Source of the DNA: Hankyongella sp964404985
GTDB lineage: Bacteria; Pseudomonadota; Alphaproteobacteria; Sphingomonadales; Sphingomonadaceae
Assembly (NCBI GenBank): GCA_964404985.1
Contig: CAYOMD010000010.1
Location: 8,840-72,839, forward strand
Reading direction: 5' to 3'
Length of the DNA stretch: 64,000 nt
Positions 57,628 to 64,000 of this stretch are shown one piece after another. Within the stretch, counting starts at the first letter, position 1, and each line of letters starts with the position of its first letter. The notes beneath the pieces are model-generated. The model had not been told where the DNA came from. It worked only from the letters and a program-made list of their open reading frames with translations, and did no database searches. The position numbers and the translations under genes are program-made.

Positions 57628-58701
57628 ATGAGCCACAACAGTTTCGGCCACCTGTTCCGCATCACCACCTGGGGCGAGAGCCACGGCCCGGCGCTCGGCG
57701 TGGTGGTCGATGGCTGCCCGCCGCGCCTGCCGCTCAGTGAGGCCATCATCCAGCCCTATCTCGACAAGCGCCGCCCCGGCCAGTCGCGCTTCACCACCCA
57801 GCGGCAGGAGCCGGACGCCGTGCGCATCCTCTCCGGGGTTTTCGAGGGCCAGACCACCGGCACGCCCATCAGCCTGCTGATCGAGAATACCGACCAGCGC
57901 TCGAAGGACTATGGCGACATCGCTGCGCAGTGGCGCCCCGGCCACGCTGACTACACCTATGATGCCAAATACGGCATCCGCGACTATCGGGGCGGCGGGC
58001 GATCATCCGCCCGGGAAACGGCGGCCCGGGTCGCCGCCGGGGCAGTTGCGCGCGTGGTTCTGGGCCAAGATGTCACCATCCATGGCTACCTTGTCGAGCT
58101 GGGCGGCATCGCCATCGACCGCACCCGCGCCGATCTTGCGGCGATTGATACCAACCCGTTCTTCTCGCCGGACCCCGGCATTGTCGACACCTGGGCCAAT
58201 GCGGTCGATACGGCTCGCAAGAACGGCAATTCGCTGGGTGCCGTCGTTGAGGTGACCGCGACCGGCGTGCCCGCCGGCTGGGGCGCACCGCTTTACGGCA
58301 AGCTCGATGCGGACCTGGCCAGCGCGCTGATGTCCATAAATGCGGTCAAGGGCGTCGAGATCGGCGACGGCTTTGCCGCAGCACGCCTGACCGGTGTCGA
58401 GAATGCTGATCGCATGCGGCGTGGCGAAGACGGCGCAGCACAGTTTCTTGCCAACCATTCAGGCGGTATACTCGGGGGCATCTCCTCAGGTCAGCCGCTG
58501 GTGGTGCGGATGGCGGTGAAGCCCACGTCCTCGATCCTGACGCCGGTTGAGAGCCTCAGCCGTGACGGCGCAGAGATCGATGTGGTCACCAAGGGCCGCC
58601 ATGACCCGTGTGTGGGGATACGCGCAGCCCCGGTCGCCGAGGCGATGGTGGCACTGGTGCTCGCCGACCATATGCTGCGCCACCGGGGCCAAATCCGTTG
58701 A
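57628..58701 (+). CDS. aroC: chorismate synthase
   Basis: AroC uses reduced FMN to turn EPSP into chorismate, the last shared step of aromatic synthesis. The 357-residue protein has the three family signatures: GESHGPALGVVVDGCPP at the start, DYRGGGRSSARETAARVAAG in the middle, and the C-terminal RHDPCVGIRAAPVAEAM. The end overlaps the Nudix gene by 4 nt (TTGA). Confidence 0.97.
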   Translation: MSHNSFGHLFRITTWGESHGPALGVVVDGCPPRLPLSEAIIQPYLDKRRPGQSRFTTQRQEPDAVRILSGVFEGQTTGTPISLLIENTDQRSKDYGDIAAQWRPGHADYTYDAKYGIRDYRGGGRSSARETAARVAAGAVARVVLGQDVTIHGYLVELGGIAIDRTRADLAAIDTNPFFSPDPGIVDTWANAVDTARKNGNSLGAVVEVTATGVPAGWGAPLYGKLDADLASALMSINAVKGVEIGDGFAAARLTGVENADRMRRGEDGAAQFLANHSGGILGGISSGQPLVVRMAVKPTSSILTPVESLSRDGAEIDVVTKGRHDPCVGIRAAPVAEAMVALVLADHMLRHRGQIR

Positions 58702-59324
58702 ACGATATCCGCCAGGCTGCCTCCCTGGTCGTTGTGCGGGACAGCACTGACGGGCTTGAAGTGCTTATGGTCACCCGCAGCCGCACGATGGTCTTTGCTG
58801 GCGGCGCCATGGTGTTTCCCGGCGGCGCGGTCGACTCCGCCGACCATGCCTGGGCAGCGCAACGGGACCACCCGGCAGAATACGCCCACCGCCATGCTGC
58901 CATCCGCGAGGCCCATGAGGAAGTCGGCGTGACCGTGGCGGTCGAGCACCTGGTCCCGCTCTCGCGCTGGCTCCCGCCGCTGCATATTCCGCGCCGGTTC
59001 GATACCCGCTTTTATCTGGCGGCACTGGAGGGCGATCCGCCGCTGACCCCGGATGGAAAGGAAGTCGTCGCAGCGCAGTGGATAAGGCCGCAGGCCGCTC
59101 TGGAGGCATCCGGTGTGCGCCTGCTGTTCCCGACCCTCATGCACCTGCACCGCCTGGCAACCTACACCACTGCGCAGCAAGCCTTGGCACACACGCGCGC
59201 ACATCCGCCCCGGCCGATTACGCCGCATGTTGAGCCGCATGACGGCATCGACCATCTGTGCATCCCGGACGACCTGGGTTTTCCGGTCACAAGCCTGCCG
59301 CTGGCACACGCAGACCGGGGCTAG
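58698..59324 (+). CDS. Nudix hydrolase
   Basis: A 208-residue Nudix protein. The N-terminal ASLVVVRDSTDGLEVLMVTR and MVFAGGAMVFPGGAVDSADH lead to the Nudix box, with REAHEEVGVT as its metal-binding core. The insertion between GG and REAHEE is longer than usual, as in the NUDT8/CoA-like or NUDT19-like group. The substrate is unknown. I take the TTG at 58698, overlapping the aroC stop, as the start; longer frames lie inside aroC. Confidence 0.85.
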   Translation: MNDIRQAASLVVVRDSTDGLEVLMVTRSRTMVFAGGAMVFPGGAVDSADHAWAAQRDHPAEYAHRHAAIREAHEEVGVTVAVEHLVPLSRWLPPLHIPRRFDTRFYLAALEGDPPLTPDGKEVVAAQWIRPQAALEASGVRLLFPTLMHLHRLATYTTAQQALAHTRAHPPRPITPHVEPHDGIDHLCIPDDLGFPVTSLPLAHADRG

Positions 59325-59330
59325 TGACGT

Positions 59331-59777
59331 CTATTGCGGATATTTGGTGTTCATCCAGGCCAGCGAACGCAGGATCATTCGCTCAAGGACTGCAAGATCA
59401 ATGTCCGCGAGCCTGGTGATGTACAGGCAGCTTTTGCCCGTTTTATGCTTGCCCAGTTGCTCAAGGTCAGCTGCATGCTCTGCATAGCCATCGAGCATGT
59501 AGATGACCAGATTGGCCTTGCGCGGCGAGAAGCCTATGCGGCACATCTCGCCTTCCCGACCGCTGTCGTAGCGATAGCAATAGCGGCCGAAGCCGATGAT
59601 GCTTGGACCCCACATCACCGGCGGCTCTCCTGAGAGTCGGGAGAAAAGATCGCACAGCACGCGGGCATCCGTCCGCTTGCGCTCCGGCTCCACGGCATCA
59701 AGAAATGCACCGATTGCGGCATCATGCGCCTTGGTCTTGTTCTCTTTCATACGAACAGGGATAACCGGCTGTACCAT
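59331..59777 (-). CDS. DUF1801 (YdhG-like) domain protein
   Basis: A 148-residue protein with the DUF1801 fold: VEPERKRTDARVLCDLFSRL, WGPSIIGFGRYCYRYDSG, FSPRKANLVIYMLDGY and the C-terminal CLYITRLADIDLAVLERMI. Function is unknown. The ATG at 59777 was preferred, with 59750 as an alternative. A palindrome AGCCTTCT-TG-AGAAGGCT (59785-59802) lies just upstream. It is divergent from uvrA, and the LexA box between them could also affect it. Confidence 0.78.
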   Translation of the reverse strand: MVQPVIPVRMKENKTKAHDAAIGAFLDAVEPERKRTDARVLCDLFSRLSGEPPVMWGPSIIGFGRYCYRYDSGREGEMCRIGFSPRKANLVIYMLDGYAEHAADLEQLGKHKTGKSCLYITRLADIDLAVLERMILRSLAWMNTKYPQ

Positions 59778-59846
59778 GTATGCAAGCCTTCTTGAGAAGG
59801 CTGCTTGCTGACCCATGTAACCCGTTATCGCACGCTTGCTCATTCT

Positions 59847-59861
59847 GAACAAATATGGAAC
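59847..59861 (+). promoter_or_regulatory. LexA (SOS) box of uvrA
   Basis: GAAC-AAATATG-GAAC is an exact match to the alphaproteobacterial LexA operator GAAC-N7-GAAC (GTTC-N7-GTTC). It ends 10 nt before the uvrA ATG, so bound LexA would block uvrA transcription or initiation. Confidence 0.88.
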
Positions 59862-59871
59862 AAGACCGTTC

Positions 59872-62736
<2,865 letters not shown>

Positions 62737-62805
62737 GTGGTAAGACCATCCGATGACAGATGCGTTTTCACATCACAAACTTGATACTGACCGTTCCAAG
62801 TTGAA

Positions 62806-63912
62806 TCAGTTTGACCAAGCCAATTCAAACCGAAAGCCGAAAGTCACGGCGTTGCTTGCCAACGGGTCAAGACCCGGGTTGATGATGTATTGCAGATCTG
62901 GCTGAAGTGTCAGCCAGTCAGTGATCGGTGCCCGCCAGGTCAGTTCCAATGACGTTTCTGCGTGCTCGATTTCCGATCCTGAAACAGTTGCCACGGTCCG
63001 CGCTGGCTGCCCAGCCACTGCACGGGCTACAGAAATGCCAAGCTGGTCGTCCGGGCGGGCAGCAGATAAGCCAGTCGCCACCAGCCCGACGCCATAGAAG
63101 CGGCTAAACTCGTTGTAGCGGCGATCAGCAAAACCGACCCGCGCAAAGCCGGAAAGCGTGCGCCCTTGCCTAGCCGGGTCGCGCCACATGGTCCATTCGC
63201 CGCGCAGATAGCCCCCGCGATTGCCACCTGGACCACCAACCTCCTCGCCGGCTGCCTCCGATGCAACGAGATCCACCGCCTGCGCGGTATAGCCCCAGCC
63301 GCCAGCGATTATCCGCCAGTCACCACGTTGATAATCCGCTTCCCCGATTAGTAGTACACCGTCCTCACCGGAAAGGCGGACTGTTGTGCGTCGTGGCCGG
63401 TCTGGGTCGCCGGGCACGCCGTCGAGCACGGCAAGGCGAAGGATCAGTCCTTCAACAGGCGAGACCGAAAGTCGCGCTGCAAGCGATGTCGAGGGGAAGA
63501 TGGATGGGCCATTTATTCCGGACTGTGCGATATCTGGCCCGATACCATGAGAGGCATTCAGAAACAGATTGGCGACCTCTAGGACATCGAACTCACTGTT
63601 CAAGTCGTAGAGTCCGAACCTTATGCTTGCCCTCTCCCCGAATAGCTGCTGTTCGGCCCAGGCCTCATACAGCCGGACGGCGCGTACCCCGGTCTCGATA
63701 TTGGAGCTGACCTGGACATCGCCGACATCACCGCTGAAGCTGACACCGTTGTTGTAAAGACCATAGGCAAACAGGGTAAGGCCACGCGCGCCGACCAGAG
63801 AGTCCATATCCAACGCAAGCGTCAGATCGAGATTGTCGAGGTAGCGCGTCTGACGGTCTCTGCCCCCAGAGAGCAAGGATTGGGACTCACCCGTGTAGAT
63901 GGCTTCAAGCAC
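62806..63912 (-). CDS. OprB-type carbohydrate porin lacking a visible signal peptide
   Basis: An outer-membrane beta-barrel of the OprB family: LEAIYTGESQSLLSGG at the front, TLFAYGLYNNGVSFSGDVGD, EAWAEQQLFGERASIRFGLY-DLNSEFD, and a strand-rich C-terminus ending FGFRFELAWSN. The first codon used here is a GTG at 63912. The frame stays open to 63951 (reading FPIETEAGSAKPV), where a stop occurs, and no signal peptide can be encoded in frame. An exported porin needs one, so the gene is probably broken by a frameshift or truncation near 63950, or the start lies beyond a sequence error. Confidence 0.72.
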   Translation of the reverse strand: MLEAIYTGESQSLLSGGRDRQTRYLDNLDLTLALDMDSLVGARGLTLFAYGLYNNGVSFSGDVGDVQVSSNIETGVRAVRLYEAWAEQQLFGERASIRFGLYDLNSEFDVLEVANLFLNASHGIGPDIAQSGINGPSIFPSTSLAARLSVSPVEGLILRLAVLDGVPGDPDRPRRTTVRLSGEDGVLLIGEADYQRGDWRIIAGGWGYTAQAVDLVASEAAGEEVGGPGGNRGGYLRGEWTMWRDPARQGRTLSGFARVGFADRRYNEFSRFYGVGLVATGLSAARPDDQLGISVARAVAGQPARTVATVSGSEIEHAETSLELTWRAPITDWLTLQPDLQYIINPGLDPLASNAVTFGFRFELAWSN

Positions 63913-64000
63913 AACCGGCTTGGCAGACCCGGCCTCAGTTTCAATTGGGAATTATATACGTGAGTGACGATTTTTCTGGACAGGCCCAGATTGATCGTAT

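Overview
The window is a GC-rich stretch of bacterial chromosome, almost entirely housekeeping and flagellar genes. It fits an alphaproteobacterium. FlaF and FlbT lie next to four flagellins, a GAAC-N7-GAAC LexA box precedes uvrA, and Hda carries a beta-clamp motif. From memory, the gene orders ndk-holC-pepA / lptD-surA-pdxA-rsmA, guaB-rlmE-ppx, SDR-uvrC-pgsA-moaD-moaE and fieF-pdxH-dnaJ-fabI-aroC are typical of Sphingomonadales, so that order is the best guess. No rRNA, tRNA, CRISPR array, intact insertion sequence or prophage was seen.

Layout. 1-6.6 kb: the 3' part of leuB, a DUF4197 lipoprotein, an aquaporin-arsC pair, asd, a palindromic intergenic repeat, then an FAD oxidoreductase and a DUF1338 enzyme that may both serve lysine catabolism. 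6.6-17 kb: polyphosphate metabolism (ppx, ppk1), hdaA, a DUF2066 protein, purM-purN, ndk, holC, pepA. 17-23 kb: lptD-surA-pdxA-rsmA. 23-30.5 kb: an RsmB-like methyltransferase, guaB, rlmE, a second Ppx/GppA, a flavin reductase, a GST, folK and a family-5 uracil-DNA glycosylase. 30.4-33 kb: a VapBC-type pair and the agmatine-to-putrescine enzymes AguA/AguB. 33-40 kb: flaF-flbT, flaG and four flagellins of two classes, with three well-placed sigma-54 promoters. 40-44.2 kb: a TonB-ExbB-ExbD-ExbD energy-transduction cluster with a TPR protein. 44.5-52 kb: a DUF2336-like protein, a lipoprotein, an SDR reductase, uvrC, a DUF1275 protein, pgsA, a GNAT enzyme, moaD-moaE. 52-64 kb: a DUF5615/DUF433 toxin-antitoxin pair, phzF-fieF-pdxH, dnaJ, fabI, a repeat-flanked DUF559 gene, aroC, a Nudix hydrolase, a DUF1801 gene, uvrA and a porin lacking its signal peptide.

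The most unusual items are three. (1) A bipartite hairpin element occurs twice (24444-24606 and 52634-52797). Each copy has two oppositely oriented hairpins of about 71 bp with nearly unrelated arm sequences but the same architecture: a 6-7 bp outer stem, a 3-4 nt one-sided bulge, a 15-16 bp inner stem, a 22-24 nt loop and TA at the edges. In both places the element's edge supplies the TAG stop codon of the adjacent gene (guaB, phzF). (2) One flagellin carries a VCBS-like adhesin domain inserted in its variable region. (3) A DUF559 nuclease-like gene lies between 70-nt direct repeats, one of which encodes its C-terminus.
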